Assembly (NCBI GenBank): GCA_004000035.1
Contig: RJAE01000019.1
Span: 1 to 48,366, forward strand
Length of the DNA: 48,366 nucleotides
Direction of reading: 5' to 3'
Source: Arthrobacter sulfonylureivorans
GTDB lineage: Bacteria > Actinomycetota > Actinomycetes > Actinomycetales > Micrococcaceae
Every line of letters starts with the position of its first letter. Within the stretch, counting starts at the first letter, position 1. The notes under the pieces were generated by a model that was given only the letters and a program-made list of their open reading frames with translations, ran no database searches and was not told the DNA's origin. Shown piece by piece: positions 8,454 to 20,512 of the stretch. Made by a program: the position numbers and the translations under genes.

Positions 8454-10341
8454 AGAGCGCGCTGGCCCTGAAGCCGCCCAAGGCCAGTGCCACGGGCACC
8501 GCGGCCGCGGCCGCACCGGCATGCGGGCGGCAGGCCGACGGGTAGGGCAGCGGCGGGCGGACCTCCAATGCGGGCTGGCCGCTGAAGAGTTCCGGCAGTC
8601 GGTAGTCGAAACCCTCGGCGGCATCGAGCAGGCCGGCCGCCAATTGCGCGGCCTCCTCCTGGAAACCGGTGCGCAGCAACCCCATCACAATCCACGCCGT
8701 GTCCTGACTCCAGACCGCCCCCGCGCGGCGGCGGGTGGGCCAGTATCCCGGGTTCGTGGTGGACAGCGTGCGGATGCCGTAGCCGGTGAACAGCGTGCGG
8801 TCCATCAGCCGGCCGGCCACCGTCCGGGTTTCATCGGCGTCCAGCAGCCCGGTGCCCAGCAGATGCCCCATGCCGGATCCGACGCCGTCTACCGGCTGGT
8901 TTCGGTCGTCGAGGGCCATCGCCGGGTAAGGTCCGGCGTCGTCCGAACACCAGAACCGGTTGCGGAAGTTAACCGCCAGCCGGGACGCGTACTCCCGCCA
9001 CTCGTCGCCGGCGTCGGCCTCGCCGAAGTAGTCCAGCAGCACCGATGCCGCGCGTGCCGCCTCGTAGGCATAGGCCTGCACATCGGCCGGAGCAACGATC
9101 CCGGTTGCCGCCCTGCCATCCAGATGGAGGTAGGCGCCGCGGGTGTCGCCGGCACCTTGATGCCCCGGCCCTTGGAGGGGCGGGACCGGCATCCTGATGA
9201 AGCCGTCGCCGCCGGGGTCGGAGTGACGCCGCAGCCAATCCAGCGCCGCGTCCAGCTGGGGCAGCAGGTTGCGGACGGCGTCCTCGGGCATGCCGGAATG
9301 CCAGGCATCGTGCAGCAGGACGATCCAGAGCAGCGTGGCGTCCGGTGAGCCGTAGATGACCGGCGGAAGCTCCCGGACCACGGCGTCTACGGCCATCGAC
9401 AGGCGACGTTGCCGCACTTCCTGGACCATGAGGCCGGGCTGTTCGCCGGCCTCGTCGCTCTCCGCGGTGCCCTGCCAGCGGGCCACCGCGCGCAGCGTCC
9501 CTTCCGCGACGGCGGAATCGATCGGCAGCAGCAGCCGGGCGGCCACCAGCGACTCCCTGCCGTAAAGCGTCAGGAACCACGGGGCGCCGGCCGCCAAAAA
9601 GACGTCGGCCGGGGCATCCCGCCCGGCCATGCGCAGGCTGTTGAGGTCCGTCAGGGAGCGGCTCATCAGCCGCTGCAGCCGGGTGTCACCCGTTACCGAC
9701 GGCGTGCGCAGCACCGGTGCCGATGCGGCAGTGAGGGGAGCCCCGGCGTCGTCGTAATCGATACCCCAGGAGAGGACGACGACGGTGCCCGGCTTGAGCA
9801 GCGCCGTCCACTCCAGCCGGACCAAGCTGCCGTCGAAGTGGGCCTCGGCGCCCTCGGCCGTCAGTACGGCGCGCGTACCCTCGCGCCAGCTCCACCGGGC
9901 CTCGCCGGGCGCCACCGAACCGGCCTCGCCGGCCGCCCCAGCACGCACCTGCTCCAGCGGGATGGCATCCGCGACCAGATCAACCCGGACCTGAAGTTCC
10001 AGCTCATCCTGCAGCGCGGAGGTAAAAGTCAACGCCTCGCCCAGTCGGCCGCCTTGCGCCGCCCGGGAACGGTTCAGGGTGACCAGCGGGTCGGTTCCTT
10101 CCGCTGTGGCCCGGAGGAAGGAGAGGAAATCAGCCCGGCCCGCGGACCGCGATTGGGTGGAAATCCATTCCGGCTCCTGGCCGTTGACCGTCAGCAGGCA
10201 GCGGGCCAGGACCCTGTCGTCCCCGAAGTACACGCCCTGCGCACCATGTCCCCGGATCTGTCCGTGCGGTTCGCTCCACGCCTGGAGCGGAGCCGCAAAA
10301 ACTCCGGTGAGGTCATGGACATACGGCTGGCGGTAGACCAT
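8452..10341 (-). CDS. Glycogen-debranching-type amylo-alpha-1,6-glucosidase
   Basis: A 629-residue protein. Residues about 10-200 match the glycogen-debranching N-terminal (bis) beta domain (HGAQGVYFGDDRVL). Residues about 240-600 form an (alpha/alpha)6 barrel of the GH63/trehalase-like type, with AGAPWFLTLYGRESLVAARL at the start of the catalytic part, GDGFIRMPVPPL, GYGIRTLSTTNPGYWP and GAVWSQDTAWIVMGLLRTGF. No signal peptide, so it acts in the cytoplasm, most likely on alpha-1,6-branched or short glucans. ATG 10341. The next upstream gene, a small protein on the same strand, ends 68 bases away. The exact substrate cannot be read from the sequence. Confidence 0.88.
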   Translation of the reverse strand: MVYRQPYVHDLTGVFAAPLQAWSEPHGQIRGHGAQGVYFGDDRVLARCLLTVNGQEPEWISTQSRSAGRADFLSFLRATAEGTDPLVTLNRSRAAQGGRLGEALTFTSALQDELELQVRVDLVADAIPLEQVRAGAAGEAGSVAPGEARWSWREGTRAVLTAEGAEAHFDGSLVRLEWTALLKPGTVVVLSWGIDYDDAGAPLTAASAPVLRTPSVTGDTRLQRLMSRSLTDLNSLRMAGRDAPADVFLAAGAPWFLTLYGRESLVAARLLLPIDSAVAEGTLRAVARWQGTAESDEAGEQPGLMVQEVRQRRLSMAVDAVVRELPPVIYGSPDATLLWIVLLHDAWHSGMPEDAVRNLLPQLDAALDWLRRHSDPGGDGFIRMPVPPLQGPGHQGAGDTRGAYLHLDGRAATGIVAPADVQAYAYEAARAASVLLDYFGEADAGDEWREYASRLAVNFRNRFWCSDDAGPYPAMALDDRNQPVDGVGSGMGHLLGTGLLDADETRTVAGRLMDRTLFTGYGIRTLSTTNPGYWPTRRRAGAVWSQDTAWIVMGLLRTGFQEEAAQLAAGLLDAAEGFDYRLPELFSGQPALEVRPPLPYPSACRPHAGAAAAAVPVALALGGFRASAL

Positions 10342-10409
10342 GAACTCATCTTGGCAGTATCGGCTGCTGCGGAACAGTCTTTGGCCCGCTGCCGGTCGGC
10401 CGATACGCT

Positions 10410-10682
10410 TCAGCCTCCCGCGCCTCCGGCATCAGCATCCTGCCCGCCCGGCGACCAGGAGAGCTGGATCTGCACGCCGCTCTCCGTCTCCTCGATGACC
10501 AGGTGCAGATTTTCGCCGTACAGTTCGTCCGGCGATGCAGCATCGCTTTCGCTCTGCTCCACCAGGTCGGACAGCGCGGCGGCCATGGCCCGGCCCCAGT
10601 CGTGGGGATTCTTGCTGTTGGCGGTGGCGGAAGCCGTATAGGTGGCGTTCACGTTTACCCCAACACCGTACATGGCGTTCAA
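10410..10682 (-). CDS. Small hypothetical protein (90 aa)
   Basis: The best start is TTG 10682, because a very strong AGGAGGT lies about 6-7 bases upstream. The ATG at 10673 and a longer frame from 10721 fit that site worse. The protein begins MNAMYGVGVNVNATYTASA and has an acidic middle (EQSESDAASPDELYGENLHL) and a Gly/Asp-rich tail. There is no membrane segment. I do not recognise a family. It is divergent from the GntR-type regulator gene and precedes the glucosidase on the same strand. Confidence 0.65.
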   Translation of the reverse strand: MNAMYGVGVNVNATYTASATANSKNPHDWGRAMAAALSDLVEQSESDAASPDELYGENLHLVIEETESGVQIQLSWSPGGQDADAGGAGG

Positions 10683-10836
10683 CCGGGCACCTCCTGACTG
10701 CACGTTTAGAACCTGCCGCACGACGCTGTGCTGCAGGTCTCATCAGACTAACCAGCGGTCTGACCCCGATCCACCTTTTCACGTACATTACTTGTATGTG
10801 ACGCCAGTCATAATCACTAATCGGCAGGAGGTCTTC

Positions 10837-11490
10837 ATGATGGGCAGCGAGGCCGATCGGGCGCAAGCGGACAAAGCGGACAAGGCGGTCCACGGGGTGC
10901 GGGATGAGATCCTGTCCGGCGGACTGGCGCCTGGCACCACGGTGACCGTGTCCGGGCTCGCCGAGCGTTTTGGCACCGAAGACGCGCTGATGCACGAGGC
11001 CGTCGCGGCCCTCGCGGAAGAGGGGCTGATCGAGGCCGAAGGGCATGAACACCGCATCGCCAACCTCGGCCGGCATCAGGCTGTGCAACTCCTGGATGTG
11101 ATGGGAGTGGTGCTGGTGGCGCTGTTCGAACGCGCCGCCCCGCGGTTATCAGCCGACGAAATCGACAGAATGGCAACGTTGGTGGATGAGCTGCGGACCG
11201 CCCTCCAGCTCGAAGACATGCTGGCGTCCCACCGCGCCAATGGCGAGCTGGTGGGCATCATTCTTCAGGCCGGCGACCATCAGGAACTGCGGGACGTGAA
11301 CACCCATGTGCTCGGCCGTTCGCTGGCCCGGCTGCACCTCTTCCAACATGCCGTGGCCTATCCCATCTGGACCGACGGTTGGGACGAGACCGTGCAGTAC
11401 TTGCAGCGCGGCCAGCCCGAGGCCGCCGTGGAAAGGCTGCGCCGGACCTTCTGGATCCTCGCCGAAGAACTGGCGCCGGAGAGTTCTTAG
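10837..11490 (+). CDS. GntR family regulator, FCD type
   Basis: A 217-residue regulator. Residues about 12-80 form a GntR winged helix: VRDEILSGGLAPGTTVTVSGLAERFGTEDALMHEAVAALAEEGLIEAE, slightly diverged from the usual 'LREALRRLxxEGLV' pattern. Residues about 85-210 form an all-helical FCD effector domain. FCD domains bind small organic acids, often with a metal ion. ATG 10837 (or the adjoining ATG 10840) follows AGGAGGT. Upstream, 10788-10800 carries TACAT...ATGTG, a weak palindrome that might be its operator. It is followed by a CynX-type transporter on the same strand, a plausible target. Confidence 0.82.
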   Translation: MMGSEADRAQADKADKAVHGVRDEILSGGLAPGTTVTVSGLAERFGTEDALMHEAVAALAEEGLIEAEGHEHRIANLGRHQAVQLLDVMGVVLVALFERAAPRLSADEIDRMATLVDELRTALQLEDMLASHRANGELVGIILQAGDHQELRDVNTHVLGRSLARLHLFQHAVAYPIWTDGWDETVQYLQRGQPEAAVERLRRTFWILAEELAPESS

Positions 11491-11595
11491 CCGGTCTGCG
11501 GGTCTACCGGGTGGCGGCGACGTGAAGGGATAAGGTGAAACCCGGCCGGATCCACACGGCCGTCCCTCCCGGCCGTTCGACCCCCTGGACCAAGC

Positions 11596-13050
11596 TTGAC
11601 CTCGCCCGCACAACAGACTGCCGATACCCGACCGCGTTCCGAGGACCGCTCCCGCTCCAGCCATAGCCCGGCGCCCCGGAAGACCTCCCCGTTTACTGGC
11701 CGCTTGACCGTTCTTGCCGGCATCCTCTTGCTCGCGTTGAGCCTGCGGCTGGCCGTCTCCGGCGTCTCGCCGGTGCTGGCGGGTATTGTTGCGGAGCTGC
11801 CGTTCGGTACCGCCTCCACCGGCGTGCTGGCCATGCTGCCCACCGCGGCCTTCGCCGCCGCCGGGTTCGCCGTGCCGGTACTGATACGGCGGATCGGATT
11901 GGAAGCCCTGCTGCTGGTGGCCATCATCATGGCCGCGGTCGGCCAGCTGGGCCGGGCGATGGCCTCCGACGTGCCGTCCTTCCTGATCCTGTCCGCCCTG
12001 ACCATGGCTGGCTACGGCGTCGGCAACATCCTTCTGCCCCCGCTGGTGAAGCGCTATTTCCCCGACCGAATCGGCCTCATCACCGCGCTGTACGTGACGC
12101 TGCTGGCGGTCAGCACCGCGTTCAGCCCGCTGCTGGCAGTGCCGCTTGAGCAGGCCGCGGGCTGGCGTTTCTCGATCGGGGTCTGGGCGGCCGTGAGCGT
12201 GGCGGCCCTGGTGCCGTGGCTGGTGACGGCCTGGACAGAACATTCCCGGCGCAAGATCTCCCGCCTGGTGCTGCAGCCCTACCGTCCCGGCGGCCTGGAG
12301 CCGGATCATGGCGACGGCGCCCCGTCGCACCATGCCTTGGTCGCGGCGGGGGTCGGTGGATCCGGTGCGTCCTCGGTGGCGGGCACGGGCAGTCCCGCTC
12401 CGGGCGCGCCGGCCACAGCGCCGGCCACAGCGCCAGCCAGAGCCACAACCACCAGCACGACGGCGGTGCGCGTCTGGCGTTCGCCGCTCGCCTGGGGCCT
12501 GGCCTTGGTGTTCGCCGGCACCTCGGCGAACACCTTTGCGATGTTCACTTGGCTGCCGCCGCTGCTGGTGGATAGCGGAATGTTGCCGCCGATGGCGGGC
12601 ATCATGCTGGCCTACTACGCCATCCTGGCACTGCCGACCAGCCTGCTGGTGCCGCTGATCGCGGCGCGGCTGCGCAATCCATTGGGCCTGGGCCTGCTCT
12701 TCATCGGCTTCTACGCGGCCGGATACGCCGGCCTGCTGCTGTCGCCGTCGTTCGGCACCTGGCTTTGGATCACCCTGGCCGGCCTGGGCCAAGGAACCTT
12801 CGCCCTGGCCCTGCTGCTGGTCAACCTCCGGACCCGGACCACGGCCGGCGCCGGTGCGCTGTCCGGGTTCGCGCAAGGAATCGGCTACACCGTCGCCTGC
12901 GCCGGCCCGCTGGCCTTCGGACTGCTGCGCGACGTCAGCGGCGACTGGCGCGCTTCCTTCGGCCTGTTGGGCGCCGCACTGCTTCTTCTGGCGGTGGGCC
13001 TGGTCATCGTGGGGAGGCCCCGCTATGTGGAGGATTCGGGGCAGGGCTGA
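11596..13050 (+). CDS. MFS transporter, CynX/NimT family
   Basis: A 484-residue MFS protein with 12 hydrophobic segments. It starts at TTG 11596; no strong ribosome binding site is visible, so the start is uncertain. The first membrane segment begins near residue 36 and carries LRLAVSGVSPVLAGI, the CynX/NimT-type opening. The central cytoplasmic loop (about residues 220-290) is unusually long and of low complexity: Gly/Ala/Pro/Thr-rich with the repeated unit PATA. CynX relatives move cyanate, nitroimidazoles or other small anions; the substrate here is unknown. It follows the GntR regulator by 105 bases. A related transporter is at 33487-34707. Confidence 0.85.
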   Translation: MTSPAQQTADTRPRSEDRSRSSHSPAPRKTSPFTGRLTVLAGILLLALSLRLAVSGVSPVLAGIVAELPFGTASTGVLAMLPTAAFAAAGFAVPVLIRRIGLEALLLVAIIMAAVGQLGRAMASDVPSFLILSALTMAGYGVGNILLPPLVKRYFPDRIGLITALYVTLLAVSTAFSPLLAVPLEQAAGWRFSIGVWAAVSVAALVPWLVTAWTEHSRRKISRLVLQPYRPGGLEPDHGDGAPSHHALVAAGVGGSGASSVAGTGSPAPGAPATAPATAPARATTTSTTAVRVWRSPLAWGLALVFAGTSANTFAMFTWLPPLLVDSGMLPPMAGIMLAYYAILALPTSLLVPLIAARLRNPLGLGLLFIGFYAAGYAGLLLSPSFGTWLWITLAGLGQGTFALALLLVNLRTRTTAGAGALSGFAQGIGYTVACAGPLAFGLLRDVSGDWRASFGLLGAALLLLAVGLVIVGRPRYVEDSGQG

Positions 13051-13119
13051 AGCGTAGGCCCGTTCCCCGGCCGGCCCGGCGCCGGTAGGCTGACGCAAAG
13101 TCCGCCACGAGGAGGCGCC

Positions 13120-13632
13120 ATGAAGTTCAACGACCTGCTGGCCGATGCCTACGGGCGGATCCAGGAACGCGTCCACCAGGTGCTGGCCGGCTTGGACGCC
13201 GACCAACTGGTTGTCCGGCCGGGCGGCGACAGCAACTCGATCGCCTGGCTCGTCTGGCATCTGACCCGGATCCAGGACGACCACATTGCCGATGTTGCCG
13301 GCACCCGTCAGTACTGGCTTGCCGGCTGGTCGGAGCAGTTCGACTTGCCGCTGGCCGAGAAGGACCATGGCTACGGCCACACTTCTGATCAGGTGGCGGC
13401 CGTCCGGGTGGAATCGGCAGACTTGCTGCGCGGCTATTACGACGACGTGCATGCGGGCACGCTGGCCTATCTGGCCGGGCTCACCGAGGACGACCTGGAC
13501 CGGATTGTTGATACCCGGTGGGAACCGCACGTGAAGCTGGGCGTCCGGCTGGTGAGCGTCATGGACGACTGTCTGGAGCACGTCGGCCAGGCCGCGTACG
13601 TCAAGGGCATGCTCGACCGCGGGGAAGCCTAG
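13120..13632 (+). CDS. DinB family (DUF664) protein, possible mycothiol-dependent enzyme
   Basis: A 170-residue four-helix protein of the DinB/YfiT superfamily. The metal-binding histidines are visible: AWLVWHLTRIQDDHI near residue 46 and DDCLEHVGQAAYVKG near 150, with the pattern expected for the metal triad. Members in actinobacteria are often mycothiol-dependent transferases or isomerases, but many have no known reaction. ATG 13120 has GAGGAGG just upstream. It follows the MFS gene on the same strand by 70 bases and is followed by the glycine riboswitch region. Confidence 0.85.
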   Translation: MKFNDLLADAYGRIQERVHQVLAGLDADQLVVRPGGDSNSIAWLVWHLTRIQDDHIADVAGTRQYWLAGWSEQFDLPLAEKDHGYGHTSDQVAAVRVESADLLRGYYDDVHAGTLAYLAGLTEDDLDRIVDTRWEPHVKLGVRLVSVMDDCLEHVGQAAYVKGMLDRGEA

Positions 13633-13690
13633 CGGGCTGGCCCAGGGGGCCTGCACTGGCACCGACGCTGGTTCCGGCACGGTCATCACC

Positions 13691-13719
13691 TTGTTGCCCG
13701 CCAATGGCTGGACTACCAT
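13691..13719 (+). promoter_or_regulatory. Promoter of the gcv leader
   Basis: TTGTTG (13691-13696) and TACCAT (13714-13719) are separated by exactly 17 bp, placing the RNA start near 13727, about 30 bases before the first glycine aptamer. Confidence 0.6.
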
Positions 13720-13758
13720 TCAAGGAGTTAGAAACAACTGCATACAGCCTTCGACATG

Positions 13759-13970
13759 CGGCGGGAGAGTCCTGCTGAGCACTAGGTCAGCAGGCGCCGT
13801 AGGAGCAATACCTCCCCAGGAATCTCTCAGGCCCCTGTACCGCCGCGGAGAGGCAACTCTGGAAAGCAGCCGGACCGTCCCTGGACCGGCTCACCGACGG
13901 TGCAAGCAGGAATCGGCCCCCGGGCCGTCCGCCTGCGGAATCTCTCAGGTCCAGTCACAGAGCGGGGAGG
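13759..13970 (+). ncRNA. Tandem glycine riboswitch (gcvT motif)
   Basis: Two aptamers lie in a row. The first (about 13759-13868) has GGGAGAG, GCCGTAGGAGCAA, AATCTCTCAGG and GGCAACTCTGGA. The second (about 13869-13970) has the shorter forms ACGGTGCAAGCAGGAAT, AATCTCTCAGGT and CACAGAGCGGGG. These are the conserved cores of the glycine riboswitch family, which in most cases turns on the glycine cleavage genes when glycine is plentiful. It ends about 55 bases before gcvP. Together with the promoter it explains the whole 13633-14025 gap, the only gene-free stretch above 300 bases in the window. Confidence 0.95.
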
Positions 13971-14025
13971 AACCCTTCACTACCGGTATGGCCACCCCAT
14001 GCCGGGGATCAACTGGAGTTCCTCA

Positions 14026-16905
<2,880 letters not shown>

Positions 16906-16921
16906 GAAAGGTCTGCACCCT

Positions 16922-18070
16922 TTGACTACCGAGACCACCACGCCCCGGCACACCGCGCTCTACGAGGAACACGAGCGGCTGGGTGCTTCCTTCACCGACT
17001 TCGGCGGCTGGATGATGCCGCTGAAGTACAGCAGTGAACTGGCCGAGCACCATGCCGTGCGCAACAGCGCCGGTCTATTCGACCTCTCGCACATGGGTGA
17101 AGTCTGGATCACCGGTCCGGAAGCCGGAAAGTTCCTGGACTACGCCCTGGTCGGCAAGCTCTCTTCCGTCGCCGAGGGACGGGCCAAGTACTCGCTGATC
17201 TGCAACGCCGACGGCGGGATCATCGACGACCTGATCATCTACCGGCGACCGGCGAACCAGGACGGGGACCGCTATCTGGTGGTGCCCAATGCGGGCAACG
17301 CCCCGACGGTCGCCGCGGAACTGGCCGCGCGGGCAAAGGGCTTCGACGTCACCGTGGAGGACGCGACGGCCAACACCTCCCTGGTGGCCGTCCAGGGTCC
17401 CAAGTCGGTGGAGATCCTGCTCCAGTTGGTGCCGGCGGCCCAGCACGCCACTGTGCGGGAGATGAAGTACTACTCCGCCGACGAGGTGGACTTCACCGTG
17501 GCCGGAGCGCCGCTGAAGCTGCTGCTGGCCCGCACCGGCTACACCGGCGAGGACGGCTTCGAGATCTACGTCCCGAACGCCAACGCCGGCTCGCTCTGGA
17601 ACGCCCTGCTGGAAGCCGGGCAGAGCGCGGACTTGTTGCCGGCCGGACTGGCTTGCCGCGACTCGCTCCGGCTGGAAGCCGGCATGCCGCTGTACGGCAA
17701 CGAGCTCAGCCTGCAGGCAAGTCCCTTCGACGCCGGCCTGGGCGGTGTGGTCTCGCTCAAGAAGGACAGCGACTTCGTGGGCCGCGCGGCCCTTGAGGCG
17801 CAGAAGGAAAAGGGCTCGGCCCGCAAACTGGTGGGCCTCAAGGGCGCCGGTCGGCGCGCCGGCCGCTCCCACTACCCGGTGCTGAAGGACGGCCGGACCA
17901 TCGGCGAAGTCACCTCCGGCCAGCCCAGCCCCACGCTCGGCTACCCGATCGCGCTGGCCTATGTGGACGCCGAGTACGCCGAGCCCGGAACCCGGGTGGA
18001 GGTGGACCTGCGGGGCAAGCCGGAGCCGTTCGACGTCGTCGAACTGCCCTTCTACCGGCGGGAACTGTAG
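16922..18070 (+). CDS. gcvT: Aminomethyltransferase, T-protein of glycine cleavage
   Basis: A 382-residue T-protein that moves the methylene group from aminomethyl-lipoyl H-protein to tetrahydrofolate and releases ammonia. Visible family parts are FTDFGGWMMPLKYSSELAEH near the N-terminus, FDLSHMGEV, the folate-binding core with GYTGEDGFEIYVP near residue 200, and the C-terminal barrel with GEVTSGQPSPTLGYPIALAYV. The start is TTG 16922 behind AGGAAAGG, 16 bases after gcvP. gcvH, normally the next gene in related operons, is absent: 90 bases with a hairpin separate this gene from sdaA. Confidence 0.96.
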   Translation: MTTETTTPRHTALYEEHERLGASFTDFGGWMMPLKYSSELAEHHAVRNSAGLFDLSHMGEVWITGPEAGKFLDYALVGKLSSVAEGRAKYSLICNADGGIIDDLIIYRRPANQDGDRYLVVPNAGNAPTVAAELAARAKGFDVTVEDATANTSLVAVQGPKSVEILLQLVPAAQHATVREMKYYSADEVDFTVAGAPLKLLLARTGYTGEDGFEIYVPNANAGSLWNALLEAGQSADLLPAGLACRDSLRLEAGMPLYGNELSLQASPFDAGLGGVVSLKKDSDFVGRAALEAQKEKGSARKLVGLKGAGRRAGRSHYPVLKDGRTIGEVTSGQPSPTLGYPIALAYVDAEYAEPGTRVEVDLRGKPEPFDVVELPFYRREL

Positions 18071-18093
18071 CCGCTCCCGCCACCAAGGCAGCT

Positions 18094-18119
18094 GCCGTCC
18101 CCGCGACCGCGGGGACGGC
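18094..18119 (+). terminator. Strong hairpin between gcvT and sdaA
   Basis: GCCGTCCCCGC (18094-18104), loop GACC, GCGGGGACGGC (18109-18119) is a perfect 11-bp GC stem 24 bases after the gcvT stop. With no T-run it is more likely a partial terminator or an RNA-stability element than a full stop, because sdaA follows 41 bases later. Confidence 0.6.
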
Positions 18120-18160
18120 GCCGCCGTACCTCCCAACCGCTTGATAAGGACAGGGAAGAC

Positions 18161-19588
18161 ATGGCTGTAGGCGTTTTTGACCTTTTCTCCGTGGGCATTG
18201 GCCCCTCCAGCTCGCACACGGTGGGCCCCATGCGGGCCGCCGCCGGGTTCGTGCGCGAGGTGGCCGATGCCGGCCTGCTGGAGAAGGTGGGCGGGCTCCG
18301 CGTGGACCTGTACGGTTCGCTGGCCGCCACCGGCCACGGCCACGGCACCTTCACCGCCGTGCTGCTGGGACTGGAGGGCTTCGAACCGGAGGCGATCCTG
18401 CCGCAGCAGGTGGAAGAACGGCTGGCGGACATCGCCGCGACCGGCCGGCTGCAGCTGGGCGGGGAATTGCCCGGCGCCACCGCGCGGCCGCTGGAATACG
18501 GCGTGCAGGACATGGTGCTGCATCCGCTCACCGTGCTGCCCCGACACACCAACGGCATGCGCTTCCAAGTGCTGTCAGCAGCGGACGACGGCGATGCCCA
18601 GGTTCTGCACGAAGCCACCTTTTTCTCCGTGGGCGGCGGATTCATTGTCCGCGACGGCGAAGAGGAAGCCGCCCGGGAAGAACTGGAGTCCTCCAAACAG
18701 CAGCTGCCCTATCCGTTCCGCACCGCGGCCGAACTGCTGGAACATTGCAGCAGCACCGGCCTGGGGATCAGCGACATCATGATGCTCAACGAGCAGGCCG
18801 CCCGCCCGCGCGAGGAGATCGAGGCCGGGCTGGTGCATATCTACGGTGTGATGGAGGAGTGTAAGGATTCGGCGATCCGGCGGGAAGGCGACCTGCCCGG
18901 AGGGCTCAACGTCCGCCGTCGTGCTCCAGGATGGCATGAGCGGCTGCGCAAGGAAGACCCCCACCGGGACCACAAATACTGGCAGGAATGGGTGAACCTG
19001 GTGGCGCTGGCCGTGAACGAGGAGAACGCCTCCGGCGGCCGGGTGGTCACCGCGCCCACGAACGGCGCCGCCGGGATCATCCCCGCCGTGCTGTTCTACG
19101 CCACCCACTACGCCCCGGGTATGGAGCACGCCACCCGCGAGGACAAGGAGCAGGTGGTGGTGAAGTTCCTGCTGACCGCCGGCGCCGTCGGAGTCCTCTA
19201 CAAAGAACAGGCGTCCATCTCCGGTGCCGAAGTCGGCTGCCAGGGCGAGGTCGGGTCGGCGTCTTCGATGGCGGCCGCGGGCCTGGCGGAGGTGCTCGGC
19301 GGAACCCCCATGCAGGTGGAGAACGCGGCCGAGATCGCCATGGAACACAACCTGGGGCTGACCTGCGATCCGATTGGCGGGCTGGTGCAGATCCCGTGCA
19401 TCGAGCGGAACGCGATCGGCGCCGCCAAAGCCGTGAACGCTGCCAAGATGGCGCTGATGGGCGACGGCACGCACCGGGTGTCACTGGACCAGGTGATCGT
19501 GACCATGCGCGAGACCGGGCGCGATATGAGCGACAAGTACAAGGAGACCGCCACCGGCGGCCTGGCCGTCAACGTGGTGGAGTGCTAG
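18161..19588 (+). CDS. sdaA: L-serine ammonia-lyase, iron-sulfur type, single chain
   Basis: A 475-residue single-chain L-serine dehydratase that turns serine into pyruvate and ammonia. The N-terminal domain opens with [22 protein letters not shown]. The catalytic domain holds three [4Fe-4S] cysteines, Cys360 (VGCQGE), Cys402 (LTCDPIGGL) and Cys413 (IPCIERN), at the family spacing of 42 and 11. The chain ends in VVEC, and a C-terminal cysteine binding the fourth iron is known for this enzyme class. ATG 18161 follows GGGAAG. Placed after gcvPT it would complete a glycine-to-pyruvate route, with serine made by GlyA elsewhere. It overlaps the stop of the next, convergent gene by four bases. Confidence 0.96.
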   Translation: MAVGVFDLFSVGIGPSSSHTVGPMRAAAGFVREVADAGLLEKVGGLRVDLYGSLAATGHGHGTFTAVLLGLEGFEPEAILPQQVEERLADIAATGRLQLGGELPGATARPLEYGVQDMVLHPLTVLPRHTNGMRFQVLSAADDGDAQVLHEATFFSVGGGFIVRDGEEEAAREELESSKQQLPYPFRTAAELLEHCSSTGLGISDIMMLNEQAARPREEIEAGLVHIYGVMEECKDSAIRREGDLPGGLNVRRRAPGWHERLRKEDPHRDHKYWQEWVNLVALAVNEENASGGRVVTAPTNGAAGIIPAVLFYATHYAPGMEHATREDKEQVVVKFLLTAGAVGVLYKEQASISGAEVGCQGEVGSASSMAAAGLAEVLGGTPMQVENAAEIAMEHNLGLTCDPIGGLVQIPCIERNAIGAAKAVNAAKMALMGDGTHRVSLDQVIVTMRETGRDMSDKYKETATGGLAVNVVEC

Positions 19589-20301
19589 GACGCCACATCA
19601 TCCAGCCCGCGGCCGTCCAGGCCGTCCCGGCCTGACCGGGCGCCGCCCGGCGGGCCGGACGGACGCCGGGGCGGCATCGGCGGCCGGCGGGGAGCTGGTG
19701 GCTTGGGGGCGTTGCCGGGAGCGGCGCCGGGCAAACGTTTGACTGCCGGGTGCTCTCGGGCCTCCGGCTGCCGTCCGGTGTGCGATCGGAAGTGTCCCCC
19801 GGCTCCGCGCAGTTGCCGCGCACCCGATCGGAGCTGACCCACGCCGGCTTTGGTGGCTGTGCCGAGGCCGCTGGCCGCCGGACCCAGCCTGCTGCCCAAC
19901 TCCTTGGCCCGGCCGGCAGCGGCGGCCCACGGCAGCGCGGTGACGGCCGACCCGGCGGAGCGGGCCGCGGAGGAAAGCCGTTCCCCAGCGGGCCGGCGGT
20001 CTTCCGCCGCAGGCCGGTTGAGCAGCATGAAGATGGCCGCGAGCAGGCCGACCGGGAGCGAGACCAGCACGGCCACGGCGCCGGCGTACATGGCCAGGAA
20101 GAGTTTGGTGGGGGAGTCGAACATGCCCGCGACGAAAGCGGCGGCCCCCAGCAGCAGCCAAAGCCAGAAAATCGCCACGCAGATCAGGGTGGTGCGTGCC
20201 CTGCGGTAGGTACGGAGCGACCGTCCGCGCACCGTGTGCTTTGCCGCCTCCACCGCTTCCTGCTCCCCCGCAACAGCCCCACTGACGGAGGCACTGAGCA
20301 C
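19585..20301 (-). CDS. Membrane protein with long Pro/Gly/Arg-rich tail
   Basis: The open frame begins at 20520, but its first 70 residues look non-coding (Cys- and Arg-rich, low complexity) and overlap the start of ndh, so a start at GTG 20301 or GTG 20253 is more likely. The latter follows GGGGGAGCAGGAGG. The protein has two adjacent hydrophobic segments ([23 protein letters not shown] and [27 protein letters not shown], roughly residues 35-57 and 67-93) and then about 140 residues of basic, Ala/Gly/Pro-rich sequence ending in [19 protein letters not shown] recognise no family. It is convergent with sdaA (four-base overlap). Confidence 0.55.
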   Translation of the reverse strand: MLSASVSGAVAGEQEAVEAAKHTVRGRSLRTYRRARTTLICVAIFWLWLLLGAAAFVAGMFDSPTKLFLAMYAGAVAVLVSLPVGLLAAIFMLLNRPAAEDRRPAGERLSSAARSAGSAVTALPWAAAAGRAKELGSRLGPAASGLGTATKAGVGQLRSGARQLRGAGGHFRSHTGRQPEAREHPAVKRLPGAAPGNAPKPPAPRRPPMPPRRPSGPPGGARSGRDGLDGRGLDDVAS

Positions 20302-20512
20302 ATTGTAAGTCGCTGCCGACGCCGGAACTGGCAGGGCACGCCGGTGGATTCGCCCACGGGAATGCGGCCCTGCCGGCGGCTGCGCCCGGACCGAGGGTTT
20401 AGCTGTGCACGGGCCGGTGCTAGTGTGGCCGCAGGCTGGCCCGGAAGGCTGCCGGCGAAGGATGCACCAGGACGACTGATTCACTGTCGACAACAGGGAG
20501 GGAGCCTGGACC

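Noticed and set aside
6947-8695. Minus-strand frame opposite cstB
   Set aside because: Antisense to a well-supported gene and runs into the unrelated glucosidase gene in another frame.
10786-10803. Weak palindrome TACAT...ATGTG in front of the GntR-type gene
   Set aside because: Arms are only five bases with no extension, too weak to list as an operator; mentioned only in the gene entry.
11149-13719. Very long minus-strand open frame (856 codons) opposite the CynX-type and DinB genes
   Set aside because: Its product is Gln/Gly/Arg-rich with no domain, and the plus strand carries clear transporter and DinB proteins. It is an antisense shadow caused by high GC.
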